A DNA stretch of 64,000 nt, taken from NCBI GenBank assembly GCA_045614025.1, contig JAZLCE010000013.1, forward strand, positions 51,820-115,819, given 5' to 3'. Shown here in pieces: positions 24,601-32,403 of this stretch (positions are counted from its first letter, which is position 1; each line of letters begins with the position of its first letter). The stretch comes from RGIG4140 sp045614025 (GTDB lineage Bacteria > Pseudomonadota > Alphaproteobacteria > CAAHEQ01 > UBA3637). The notes under the pieces are model-generated. The model saw nothing but the letters and a program-made list of their open reading frames with translations, did not search any database and was not told the origin of the DNA. The position numbers and the translations under genes are program-made.

Positions 24601-25495
24601 CAGCCTCAGCTGCAGAGTTTTGATAAAATCTATTGCCAGACATTTGCAAGGATTTTCCTGAAAAATCAACTGCACCACCGTGACCCAATAATTCCCCCGT
24701 TGTTCCCAATCTGTTAACCGCACTGTTTCCAACAAAAGTATTGTTTGTTACTGTTGCATTTGAATTACCCTCAATATTAACGGCGGCACCATTTCCTTGA
24801 GCAGAGTTACTGATAAATGTGTTATCCGAAACATTAACAGCAATTTCATGTGTTGAATCACCTGAAGCAACAATCCCAGCACCAAGATCATTTGTTCCAT
24901 TTGCATCTTGAGCACCCACAGTTGAAGATCCATAAAAAACATTATTTTTTGCTGTTAAATTCGCATTATAAGTATAAACAGCTGGCGCACCTGAAGCATC
25001 AATATTATTACCTGTTGAATCTTTTATCGTATCATCATTTTTCAAATAATCGGTTAAGTTTTGGATATAACCAGCAACATTATCCCCTTTCACATTCGCA
25101 ATATTCGAATAATCAACACCTTGTTTCATATCCCCAATATTTTGAACAATTAAGGTTCCATCACCTGTTTGACCACTTAAATTATATACAATTGATCCCT
25201 TAATGGTTTCACCTTGAATAGCTTGCCCAGAAGAAGTGTTTCCATCAACTGTTAGCGTTAAGCCAGGTTTTGTTACTTGATAAACATCCATAGCTCCCCA
25301 CACTGAACTATCTTGAAGAACTTGATTTTTCGAAGCTTCGGTCATATTAAATGTATTAGAACTGGCCGTTCCTGCATTAACGCTATCAATCCAATCAACA
25401 AGATCTGTTGTGCCAGAAAAAGATGGGGAACTGAACATCATTGAGCTTAAAATAGTTGCCCCCAATAAAAACGCCGTTATTTTTGTCTCCCTCAT
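21665..25495 (-). CDS. Autotransporter with Pmp-like GGAI/FxxN repeat passenger
   Basis: 1276-aa type V secreted protein. Signal peptide at residues 1-28. The passenger (about 60-950) carries at least twelve GGA[IVL] motifs (GGAIYN, GGAILN, GGAVHN and similar) each paired with FxxN motifs (FKEN, FVDN, FQGN, FDSN), the tetrapeptide pattern known from chlamydial polymorphic membrane proteins and predicted to form a right-handed beta-helix. A linker with two Cys regions precedes a C-terminal 12-strand autotransporter barrel (about 1000-1276) that starts RVWMQSLYGQSEY and ends with Phe (ASLKYKF), the BAM recognition end. GGAGG precedes the ATG. A likely adhesin or surface antigen. The barrel is related to the partial autotransporter at 63328. 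Confidence 0.93.
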   Translation of the reverse strand: MRETKITAFLLGATILSSMMFSSPSFSGTTDLVDWIDSVNAGTASSNTFNMTEASKNQVLQDSSVWGAMDVYQVTKPGLTLTVDGNTSSGQAIQGETIKGSIVYNLSGQTGDGTLIVQNIGDMKQGVDYSNIANVKGDNVAGYIQNLTDYLKNDDTIKDSTGNNIDASGAPAVYTYNANLTAKNNVFYGSSTVGAQDANGTNDLGAGIVASGDSTHEIAVNVSDNTFISNSAQGNGAAVNIEGNSNATVTNNTFVGNSAVNRLGTTGELLGHGGAVDFSGKSLQMSGNRFYQNSAAEAGGALYVHKDSSVTSKGDDFVSNTSKTNGGAILNTGNLTIDDAGFKANTSTGNGGAISNDFVVTNRTDDKPTSVEYGTLTVSNSTFKENRATDNNQDTLVIGGAILNVSTANSISNQYEGNVADSGGAIGNEVSSSREADGVVYNPPKAVLTSTKDTFVDNKARQVGGAVYNIGNVYKSSDGSLKTVAAEAELNNVTMKNNIGGYQGGAIYNAGTMVINGGTLDSNKTDDDAIGAGGAIRNDMVGIQAVESGPVVGLAKGDLTVKNAIISNNMSQQTGGAVHNTGKFDSEGNTYSANSSKNGGAILNETSSISNLADGVTLPKGTLTSTNDTFQGNKATEKGGAIYNLADASATIEGATFDSNTAATGGAIYNAGTLTINNAATTTFKNNGATNGGSAIYNETGGTVTIQGAKDTIDLDYDPYYSQQTENSGHPAPSQKVRLFADGEDVVNKGTLNISNSSLQLHHSSDLTKGVINIDKSKTGTVNVNNSRIDLGKSAVYGDVINVNAGSEMLVHLNTKDGTKEDLGKNFGGLSANTINVSSDDTAITIRVKAGEHMNKGEGPKEFKILDASTLNVVDNTGFATITKNGMYNIKYKGDGVYELTKIRPICPNGGCVHNAWVESEEDMVGHNRAQEIRDLLNNLAQAPGGCDSKVYKDALDGIAPDVSPLIQAQATEITQRLHGMISKQLYASMDRTGYVHRGKRFYRFPERKSRVWMQSLYGQSEYTGDKGFDMDTEGFAIGFDKHIARDTKLGVAYTFAKSDGTAVQRDTEVESHTVAVYGEYNPDRFYTNWLALYTRSSYEENKKVYTERVKAEYDVDVFGGQIMFGNKMGPFVVGDWASGVLSPEIGLRYTYIKQHGHTDSAGQKVSGADGHVLTGILGAQYTIGYTLSPSIAWYPELRAAITYDFLEPDLENSVTLVNGARYDVVTENLDKFGIEIGARVGLDINRKAEIALEYEGVFKGDYTNHTGLASLKYKF

Positions 25496-25584
25496 AATAC
25501 CTCCAACGTTTAAGAAAAATAGAATAGTCCTAATTAAAGTTTAACACCTTTTAATCCATCCGTCTAGTAAAAAATAGTAATATA

Positions 25585-25601
25585 TTGATTTTTTTAATCA
25601 A
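25585..25601. promoter_or_regulatory. Inverted repeat upstream of the autotransporter
   Basis: TTGATT, five T, AATCAA: a perfect six-base palindrome in the AT-rich gap about 90 bases before the autotransporter start. It could be an operator, but AT-rich sequence makes chance matches common. Confidence 0.3.
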
Positions 25602-25651
25602 ACAAATAAAAAAAATTTTATTAAAAAATATAAAACTTTTAAAAAGACCAT

Positions 25652-25681
25652 AAAAAACCCGCCTTTCGGCGGCTTTTTTTT
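25652..25681 (-). terminator. Terminator after the mucin-like gene
   Basis: CCGCC, TTTC loop, GGCGG, flanked by A and T tracts, directly after the stop of the minus-strand mucin-like gene. The G+C-rich stem stands out in this region. Confidence 0.85.
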
Positions 25682-25689
25682 ATTTTCAC

Positions 25690-27579
25690 CTAAATCGTCA
25701 CAGCACAACATTCCTCTGCTGGCGTTGATGTTTCAGGAGGTATTGTTGTTGATGTTTCAGGTGGCGTTGATGAATGCCCACAAGCGATTGCAGCTGCTTT
25801 ACAAGATTCATGGTTAGGATCTTCTTGAGCATCACACATCTGTTGCATACAATCACATTCATTTGAACAAGACGTTATCAATGGTGTTGTTGTGCTTACA
25901 GGCGTTGTTGTATAAGTTGAAGACGTTGTTGGCTCTGTTGATGATGAAGGAGCCGGAACATCTGTTGTTGCCGTTGTTTCTTTTGGCGTTGTCGTACTGC
26001 CCTTTGGTGTTGTAGATGGCGCAGATGATGTTGTTGGCTCTGTTGACATTGAAGGAGCTGGAACATCTGTTGTTGCCGTTGTTTCTTTTGGCGTTGTCGT
26101 ACTACCTTTTGGCGTTGATGATGGCACTGATGAAGTTGTTATCGTGCCACCTTTTGGCGTTGTTGACGGCACTGATGAAGTTGTCATCGTGCTACCTTTT
26201 GGCGTTGTTGATGGCACTGATGAAGTTGTCATCGTGCTACCTTTTGGCGTTGTAGATGGCACTGATGAAGTTGTCATCGTGCTACCTTTTGGCGTTGTAG
26301 ATGGCGCAGATGACGTTGTTGGTTCAGTTGACGTTGAAGCAGCAGGAACTCCCGTTGTTACCGAAGTTTCTTTTGGCATTGTCGTACTGCCCATTGGCGT
26401 TGTTGATGGCACTGATGAAGTTGTCATCGTGCTACCTTTTGGCGTTGTCGATGGCGCAGATGATGTTGTTGGCTCAGTTGACGTTGAAGCAGCAGGAACT
26501 CCCGTTGTTACCGTTGTTCCAACTGTTGATGACTCTGCTGGAAGTATCACTGACGTTGTTACCGGCGTTGATGACGTTGTTGGTTCAGTTGAAGTACTGA
26601 AGAAACTTGTCAACGTTGTGATAAGTGACGTCATCGTACTTTCTTTTGGTGTTGACGTACTTGCAGGTGTCGTTGACGGTGCTGAAGACGTTTCCGGAGT
26701 TGACGTACTTGCAGGCGTTGTTGATGGCGCTGAAGATGTTTCTGGTGTTGATGAACTGAAGAAACTTGTTAACGTTGTGATAAACGATGTTGATGTACTG
26801 GCCGGAGTTGATGATGGCACAGAAGATGTTTCTGGTGTAGATGTGCTTTCAGGCGTTGTTGATGGCGCTGAAGATGTCGTTGCAGCCGTTGACGTACTTG
26901 CAGGTGTCGTTGACGGAGCTGAAGATGTCGTTGCAGCCGTTGACGTACTTGCAGGTGTAGTCGATGGAGCTGAAGATGTCTCTGGTGTAGACGTACTTGC
27001 AGGCGTTGTTGACGGTGCTGAAGATGTTTCTGGTGTTGACGTATTTGCAGGTGTTGTTGACGGTACTGAAGATGTCTCTGGTGTAGATGTGCTTGCAGGC
27101 GTTGTTGACAGTGCTGAAGATGTCTCTGGTGTTGACGTATTTGCAGGCGTTGTTGACGGTGCTGAAGACGTCGTTACAGCCGTTGACGTGCTACCTTTTG
27201 GTGTTGTTGTTGGAGCTAATGTTGCGGTTGGAGTCAAAGAAGTTGTTTCACTACCAAACAAACCTGAAATTGTTGAAACAATAGATGCCATTAAACTTGT
27301 ATTTGAAGTAGTTGTAAAACCAGTTGCATCACTGGATGTTTCTGTTCCTGACACGTTTAAAGACGATACATTCGAAGTTGCACCATTTGTTGTTACCGTT
27401 GTTTTTTTAGTTGTTGTCGTTGTATTTGCCGCCCCATTGTTACCACCAGGAATATTAACAACAACAGCTTTATTCACTCCATCACTATCTTTTCCAACCG
27501 CAACAACAGCATTTGCAGAAATATCTGCCACCATTAATGCGCATACAGCAACACCAACAAACAACGTCCATTTACTCAT
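25690..27579 (-). CDS. Exported Thr/Ser/Pro-rich mucin-like repeat protein
   Basis: 629-aa protein with no recognisable enzyme domain. The ATG at 27579 is preferred because CCGGAGG lies just before it and the product then begins with a good signal peptide (MSKWTLFVGVAVCALMV, cleavage near residue 24). Almost the whole mature chain is Thr, Ser, Pro and Ala in two repeat families: a 16-residue unit like STSTPETSSAPSTTPA, and a 15-residue unit like TPKGSTMTTSSVPST. Two copies of a hydrophobic insert (ITTLTSFFS) interrupt them. The last ~65 residues contain a Cys-rich module (CSNECDCMQQMC ... CKAAAIAC ... CC). The composition resembles mucins and bacterial O-glycosylated surface proteins. No LPXTG, barrel or lipobox, so its anchoring is unknown. 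Confidence 0.85.
   Translation of the reverse strand: MSKWTLFVGVAVCALMVADISANAVVAVGKDSDGVNKAVVVNIPGGNNGAANTTTTTKKTTVTTNGATSNVSSLNVSGTETSSDATGFTTTSNTSLMASIVSTISGLFGSETTSLTPTATLAPTTTPKGSTSTAVTTSSAPSTTPANTSTPETSSALSTTPASTSTPETSSVPSTTPANTSTPETSSAPSTTPASTSTPETSSAPSTTPASTSTAATTSSAPSTTPASTSTAATTSSAPSTTPESTSTPETSSVPSSTPASTSTSFITTLTSFFSSSTPETSSAPSTTPASTSTPETSSAPSTTPASTSTPKESTMTSLITTLTSFFSTSTEPTTSSTPVTTSVILPAESSTVGTTVTTGVPAASTSTEPTTSSAPSTTPKGSTMTTSSVPSTTPMGSTTMPKETSVTTGVPAASTSTEPTTSSAPSTTPKGSTMTTSSVPSTTPKGSTMTTSSVPSTTPKGSTMTTSSVPSTTPKGGTITTSSVPSSTPKGSTTTPKETTATTDVPAPSMSTEPTTSSAPSTTPKGSTTTPKETTATTDVPAPSSSTEPTTSSTYTTTPVSTTTPLITSCSNECDCMQQMCDAQEDPNHESCKAAAIACGHSSTPPETSTTIPPETSTPAEECCAVTI
25900..27183 (-). 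repeat. Tandem 45- and 48-bp coding repeats of the mucin-like gene
   Basis: About 26620-27183 holds 48-bp units and about 25900-26480 holds 45-bp units, many nearly identical at the DNA level. Boundaries are approximate. The repeats keep the opposite strand free of stops over long distances and are likely to vary in number between strains. Confidence 0.85.
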
Positions 27580-27672
27580 AGAACCTCCGGAAAATTTACT
27601 CATTTTATATCCCCCATCCAACATTTAAATGTTAACACACCCCAAACTCATGTATAAGGCCTTTTCTTTTAT

Positions 27673-27700
27673 TTTATCATACATTTTTTTTGCTTGTCAA
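27673..27700 (-). promoter_or_regulatory. Promoter of the mucin-like gene
   Basis: On the minus strand TTGACA, a 16-base spacer and GATAAA lie about 95 bases before the ATG at 27579, in the gap after uvrD. Confidence 0.55.
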
Positions 27701-27753
27701 TCACAAATATCTTATTTTTTTCAAATTAATCAATTAATTTTAATTTTTAAGCA

Positions 27754-30090
27754 TCAAGAATTAATTTCTTCTAAAAAAACGGCTTTAATTTTCTTTCTTG
27801 CACCCGAGTCAAAGCTTACCTCTAAAGCATCTCCAATATCCTTTAAAACCGTTCCATCACCAAACAATTCATGATGCACACGCTTACCTATGCGTTTAGA
27901 AGATTGAGGCTTTTGTTTTGATGTAAAATTCAAAGAATTAAATGAAAATTCATTATCAATATCAAAATTTAAACTTTCTCGTTCCCATTTACTTTTATTT
28001 CTTTGATCATAACCATCAATTTTAGATTTGGAATAACCCAAATTATAATTTTCTTCTTGAGAAAAATATGTATCTGACCATGCAGGCTGAACAAAATCCC
28101 TTCGCCCTTGCTTATTAATTGGATCAAAAACTTGAATATGATCTTCTGGCAATTCATCAATAAATCTTGATGGCAAAGAGTTTTGGGTTTGCCCATAAAT
28201 CCGTCGATTAAACGCATGCGAAATCAAGGCGCGCTCTCTTGCCCTTGTTATTCCCACATATGCCAATCGCCGCTCTTCTTCTAAGCCAGATTCCCCCGCC
28301 TCATCTAATGCTTTTTGATGTGGGAATAACCCCTCTTCCCAACCAGGCAAATAAACTTGTTTAAACTCCAATCCTTTAGATGCATGAAGCGTCATCACAA
28401 CCAATTGATCGGAACTAACTTGTTCATCCGTATCTGTTACCAACGAGGCATATTCAATAAATTCATCTATGGATTTAAAATCATCTAAAACAGAATAAAG
28501 CTCCATCACGTTTTCAACACGCCCCTGTGCCTCAACAGATTTATCTTGTCGCCACATTTGAAGATACCCTGATTCTTGCATAATAAATCGGGCAACCTCA
28601 GCAGGATAAGCACTTAAACTTTTTTCTTTTGCAGCTTTGATTAATGATATAAAACTTTCAAGTGTTTTTCTTAAAAGAGGTTTTAATGGAGCCCATGAAA
28701 TTGCATCAAAAAGAGAAATATGTTTTTCCTTTGCTGTTTGACTTAAAACATCTAAAGCCGCAGGACCAACCCCTCTTTTAGGTTTATTTACAATTCGTAA
28801 AAATGCTAAATCATCATTTGAGTTTAACACCAATCTCAAATAAGCAACAGCATCTTTAATTTCTTCACGCTCATAAAACTTAAACCCCCCAATGATTTTA
28901 TAAGGAATTCCTGTTCGCATCAAAACTTCTTCAAATTGACGCGTTTGAAATGTTGCGCGCACCAAAATCGCCATATCACTTAAAGCAACACCCTTTTGTT
29001 GCTCTTTCAAAATTTCTGTTACCACCGATTCTGCTTCTTGAGAACCCGACCAAAAACCTGTCACACGAACTTTTTCACCCGCGCCTTGCAATTCATCTGC
29101 CGGTTTTAAAGTTTTTCCAAGTCTGCCTTGATTACAAGAAATTAATCCAGAAGCTGCACCTAAAATATGCGCCGTTGAACGATAATTGCGTTCAAGTCTT
29201 ATCACAAGCGCATTTGGAAAAATCTTTTGAAACGATAAAATATTTTCAACCTCAGCACCACGCCACGAATAAATTGATTGATCATCATCCCCAACACAAC
29301 AAATATTTCCATGTCCTTTAGCTAACATTCGAAGCAACAAATATTGCGCCACATTTGTATCTTGATATTCATCAACCAAAATATAATGAAATTGTTTTTG
29401 ATATTCTTCTAAAACATCAGGATTTGATTGAAAAAGAGCCAAGGGCAACAACAATAAATCTCCAAAATCAACAGCATTTAATTCTTTCAACCTACGCTGA
29501 TATTTTTCATAAAAAAACAAAGCACGTCCTTCACAAAAAGCCGTATTATGAGCCGCTGTAACACCACTTGGTAAAAGACCTTTATCTTTCCATCTTTGAA
29601 TCACTTCCAATAATGCAGCTGGCGTATATTTTTTAATATCAACACCCGCCTCTTGCATCATTTGTTTTAATAATCTTTCTTGGTCATCTGGATCCAAAAC
29701 AATAAAGTTTTTTTCTAACCCCAACAAAGCACCATGTTTTCTTAAAATCCGAATACCAATTGAATGGAAAGTTCCCAACCAAACAGAAAACGCATCGCCC
29801 CCAATCATTCTTTCCAAGCGCTCTTTCATTTCTTTTGAAGCTTTATTGGTAAAAGTCACAGCCAAAATTTGCCATGGACGCGCTTTTTGTTCATGCAAAA
29901 TATATGCTATTCTTGTTGTTAAAACTTTCGTTTTTCCCGTTCCAGCCCCAGATAAAACAAGAACTGGCCCCTCCGTTGTTTCAACAGCCTGCCTTTGCTC
30001 TTTATTTAGCTCATCTAAAAATTTCGGAGCCGAATGAAAAACAGCTCCATTTTCGAAATCAGGTTCTTCAATATCAAATAAATCCATCAT
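27754..30090 (-). CDS. uvrD: UvrD/PcrA-type superfamily 1 DNA helicase
   Basis: 778-aa 3'-5' DNA helicase for nucleotide-excision and mismatch repair and for clearing stalled forks. All SF1A motifs are visible: Q motif LNKEQRQAV, Walker A GAGTGKT, TFTNKASKEMKERL (Ia), VDEYQDTN (II), GDDDQSIYSWRGA (III), RLERNYRST (IV), VMTLHASKGLEF (V) and YVGITRARE (VI). The C-terminus carries the UvrD/PcrA tail with a Tudor-like end (GKRVHHELFGDGTVLKDIGDALEVSFDSG). Two adjacent ATGs at 30090 and 30087 and an upstream TTG are possible starts; I chose 30090. Confidence 0.95.
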   Translation of the reverse strand: MMDLFDIEEPDFENGAVFHSAPKFLDELNKEQRQAVETTEGPVLVLSGAGTGKTKVLTTRIAYILHEQKARPWQILAVTFTNKASKEMKERLERMIGGDAFSVWLGTFHSIGIRILRKHGALLGLEKNFIVLDPDDQERLLKQMMQEAGVDIKKYTPAALLEVIQRWKDKGLLPSGVTAAHNTAFCEGRALFFYEKYQRRLKELNAVDFGDLLLLPLALFQSNPDVLEEYQKQFHYILVDEYQDTNVAQYLLLRMLAKGHGNICCVGDDDQSIYSWRGAEVENILSFQKIFPNALVIRLERNYRSTAHILGAASGLISCNQGRLGKTLKPADELQGAGEKVRVTGFWSGSQEAESVVTEILKEQQKGVALSDMAILVRATFQTRQFEEVLMRTGIPYKIIGGFKFYEREEIKDAVAYLRLVLNSNDDLAFLRIVNKPKRGVGPAALDVLSQTAKEKHISLFDAISWAPLKPLLRKTLESFISLIKAAKEKSLSAYPAEVARFIMQESGYLQMWRQDKSVEAQGRVENVMELYSVLDDFKSIDEFIEYASLVTDTDEQVSSDQLVVMTLHASKGLEFKQVYLPGWEEGLFPHQKALDEAGESGLEEERRLAYVGITRARERALISHAFNRRIYGQTQNSLPSRFIDELPEDHIQVFDPINKQGRRDFVQPAWSDTYFSQEENYNLGYSKSKIDGYDQRNKSKWERESLNFDIDNEFSFNSLNFTSKQKPQSSKRIGKRVHHELFGDGTVLKDIGDALEVSFDSGARKKIKAVFLEEINS

Positions 30091-30171
30091 CAACTCTATC
30101 GTTATATACCATTTTTGTTCTTCTTAAAAAGAGAATGCCTCTTTTAATGTAAATTGTCAAGAATTCTTTAA

Positions 30172-30208
30172 TAAAAAAGAGCTTTTGCCCTCGCAAAAAC
30201 TCTTTTTT
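30172..30208. terminator. Terminator after ptsN
   Basis: AAAAAAGAGCTTTTGC pairs with GCAAAAACTCTTTTTT around a short loop, with A and T tracts on the two sides. It follows the minus-strand ptsN stop by about 20 bases. Confidence 0.85.
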
Positions 30209-30229
30209 ATTTTAAATTGATTAAAATTT

Positions 30230-30682
30230 TTACAACGTATCGTTTTCACAAATAATTTGATAAATTTCATCAATATTAGATGCTTTTCGAAGAGCTGTTG
30301 TGATCGTTTCATCACGCAACAATTTTGATAAACAAGACAAAGCTTTCAAATGGTCAGCCCCAGATTCCTCTGGCACCAACAAAAGAAAAACAAGGTCAAC
30401 TAATTTACCATCAACTGCTTCAAAATCAACAGGATTTGTTCTCACAAACGCGCAAAAGATTTTTTCAAGCCCTAATAATCTGGTATGCGGCAAAGCAACA
30501 CCATGCCCCACACCCGTTGAGCCCAAACGTTCTCTTTCAACTAACGCTTCAAGAATAACCCGTGGATCAAGATTTGTTTCTTTCGAAGCCAAATCTGCCA
30601 ACTCTTCAAGCAAATTTTTCTTACTGTCTGCAGTTAAGTCTGCGATCACACTTTCTTTAGACAGAATATCTGTAATTTTCAT
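30230..30682 (-). CDS. ptsN: Nitrogen-regulatory phosphotransferase protein EIIA-Ntr
   Basis: 150-aa EIIA(Ntr), the terminal phosphate acceptor of the PTS-Ntr chain that regulates potassium, nitrogen and carbon functions by protein contacts. The active-site His66 lies in GVGHGVALPHTRL, and the PVDFEAVDGKLVDLVFLLLVPEE strand pair is present. The ATG at 30682 lies at better distance from AGGA than the ATG one codon earlier. It follows hpf by about 14 bases; hpf-ptsN is a conserved pair, next to rpoN in many genomes, though rpoN is not adjacent here. Confidence 0.95.
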   Translation of the reverse strand: MKITDILSKESVIADLTADSKKNLLEELADLASKETNLDPRVILEALVERERLGSTGVGHGVALPHTRLLGLEKIFCAFVRTNPVDFEAVDGKLVDLVFLLLVPEESGADHLKALSCLSKLLRDETITTALRKASNIDEIYQIICENDTL

Positions 30683-30696
30683 CATAAATCCTATTT

Positions 30697-31236
30697 TTAT
30701 TTCGGATCAACCCAACCGATATTACCATCTGAACGACGATAAACCATGTTTAATCCGCCATGTGCTGTGTTTTTAAACAATAAAGCAGGCAAATTTTCCA
30801 AATCCATACGCATAACAGCTTCACTCACTGTACAAACTGGAATTTCAGTTTGCATTTCAGCAATAATTACAGGAGCATCAACTGCTTCATCAGATTCAGC
30901 AACAGCTTCAATAACTGACATATCTGCCATTTCAACAACATTTTTATGTTCAACCAATTTGTGTTTATATTTACGCAATTGGCGAGACAATCTTGAAACA
31001 GCGCCATCAAGAGAAGCATAAGCATCTGCTGATGTTGCAGAAGAACGAATAACAGCACCTGTTTTTGGATGAACTGTTAATTCTGTTTTAATTTCGCTTC
31101 CATCTCTTGTTACACGAATATCAGCGCTAACAGCTTCTTCAAAATATTTTGAAACAGATGCATCAATTGCGCCTTCAGCATAAACTCTGAAATTATCACC
31201 TAAATTAATTTGTTGTCCGGAAATTAATATTTGCAT
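30697..31236 (-). CDS. hpf: Ribosome hibernation promoting factor, long form
   Basis: 179-aa long HPF (YvyD/RaiA type). The N-terminal S30AE domain (about 1-105: ISGQQINLGDNFRVYAEGAI, SADIRVTRDGSEIKTELTVHP, YASLDGAVSRLSRQLRKYKHK) binds the decoding centre. The C-terminal domain (about 125-179: PVCTVSEAVMRMDLENLPALLFKN, VYRRSDGNIGWVDPK) drives 100S dimer formation. It shields idle ribosomes in stationary phase. It has its own promoter and is followed by ptsN. Confidence 0.96.
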   Translation of the reverse strand: MQILISGQQINLGDNFRVYAEGAIDASVSKYFEEAVSADIRVTRDGSEIKTELTVHPKTGAVIRSSATSADAYASLDGAVSRLSRQLRKYKHKLVEHKNVVEMADMSVIEAVAESDEAVDAPVIIAEMQTEIPVCTVSEAVMRMDLENLPALLFKNTAHGGLNMVYRRSDGNIGWVDPK

Positions 31237-31278
31237 TGTCTTTTCTTTCCTGTTAATAATTAAACCTATACGAGTTTC

Positions 31279-31307
31279 ACATTATCGCTTTTTCAAGAAA
31301 ATGTCAA
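31279..31307 (-). promoter_or_regulatory. Promoter of hpf-ptsN
   Basis: On the minus strand a perfect TTGACA, a 17-base spacer and TAATGT lie about 45 bases before the hpf ATG. Its -35 almost abuts the divergent hemW start. Confidence 0.7.
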
Positions 31308-31314
31308 GAAGAGA

Positions 31315-32403
31315 ATGACACAACCTAAAAAAGAACCTTTTGGATTATATATACACTGGCCTTACTGTTTAAGTAAGTGTCCTTATTGTGACTTTGCAAG
31401 CAGCGTTTCAAAAAAAATAGATGAAGAGATGCTTTTAAAAGGATATCTTAGAGACCTTATTGTTTTTAAAGAAAAATTTAATATTCAAAAAGAAATTACC
31501 TCTATTTTTTTTGGTGGAGGAACGCCCTCTTTAATGAGCGAAAAATTATTTGACACTTTAATAAATGAAATCGCAAAAAAATTTAAACTATCTAACGATA
31601 TTGAAATTTCTTTAGAGGCAAATCCAGATGCAATTACAAAAGAAAAAATGAAAAATTTTTCAACTTCTGGATTAAATCGACTTTCTCTAGGCGTTCAATC
31701 TCTAAATGAAAAAGATTTACTTTTTTTAGGAAGAAAACATTCTTTAAAAACCGCACTTCAACGCATTGATGAGGCAAAAAACATTTTTAAACGCATTAAT
31801 ATTGATTTAATCTATGCAAGACCTCGTCAAGCCTTAAAATCTTGGGAAAAAGAATTAACAAACGCACTATCTCTCGGTTTAAAACATTATTCTTTATATC
31901 AGCTCACATTAGAAGAAGGAACGGTATTTTATAAAAAAAATATACCTCAAATTTCAGAAACCCAGGCCGCTCGATTATATTGTTTAACACAAGAAATTAT
32001 GCAAAACGCTGGGTTATCCGCCTATGAAATTTCAAATCATGCCGCAAAAAATGAAGAATGCAAACATAATCTTCTTTATTGGGAAGGCAATGATTATATG
32101 GGAATTGGGCCTGCTGCACATGGCCGAATGAATCTTATTGCCACTCAAAATTACAAAAATCCTCTTCAGTGGCTTTCTAACGGATTAATATTCACAAAAC
32201 TCACCTCAAAGGAACGCGAAGAAGAAAAACTTTTAATGGGACTAAGATTGATTAACAAAGGTTATCCTATAACAAACATTAATCCTGAAAAAATAAAAAT
32301 CGCATTGCAAAACAACTGGATTATTCTTCAAAAGGATAAAATATATACAACGCTTAAAGGACGCCTTTTGCTAAATAAACTTATTTTATTATTATCCGAT
32401 TAA
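31315..32403 (+). CDS. hemW: HemW, radical-SAM heme chaperone-like protein
   Basis: 362-aa HemN-like protein of the HemW branch, which binds heme and is not a coproporphyrinogen oxidase. Visible: GLYIHWPYCLSKCPYCDF with the CxxxCxxC cluster motif near residue 17, FFGGGTPSL, SLEANPD, RLSLGVQSLNEKDLLFLGRKH, HYSLYQLTLEEGT, the HemW-typical YEISNHAAK and NLLYWEGNDYMGIGPAAHG. In alphaproteobacteria hemW often neighbours rdgB and rsmI; rsmI is nearby. The stop overlaps the stop of the convergent lipoprotein gene in a shared TTAA. Confidence 0.95.
   Translation: MTQPKKEPFGLYIHWPYCLSKCPYCDFASSVSKKIDEEMLLKGYLRDLIVFKEKFNIQKEITSIFFGGGTPSLMSEKLFDTLINEIAKKFKLSNDIEISLEANPDAITKEKMKNFSTSGLNRLSLGVQSLNEKDLLFLGRKHSLKTALQRIDEAKNIFKRINIDLIYARPRQALKSWEKELTNALSLGLKHYSLYQLTLEEGTVFYKKNIPQISETQAARLYCLTQEIMQNAGLSAYEISNHAAKNEECKHNLLYWEGNDYMGIGPAAHGRMNLIATQNYKNPLQWLSNGLIFTKLTSKEREEEKLLMGLRLINKGYPITNINPEKIKIALQNNWIILQKDKIYTTLKGRLLLNKLILLLSD

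Noticed and set aside
26144..27628. Plus-strand 494-codon open frame opposite the mucin-like gene
   Set aside because: It is the mirror of the tandem repeats (Val/Asp/Gly-rich periodic product), has no ribosome site and exists only because the repeat unit lacks stops in that frame.
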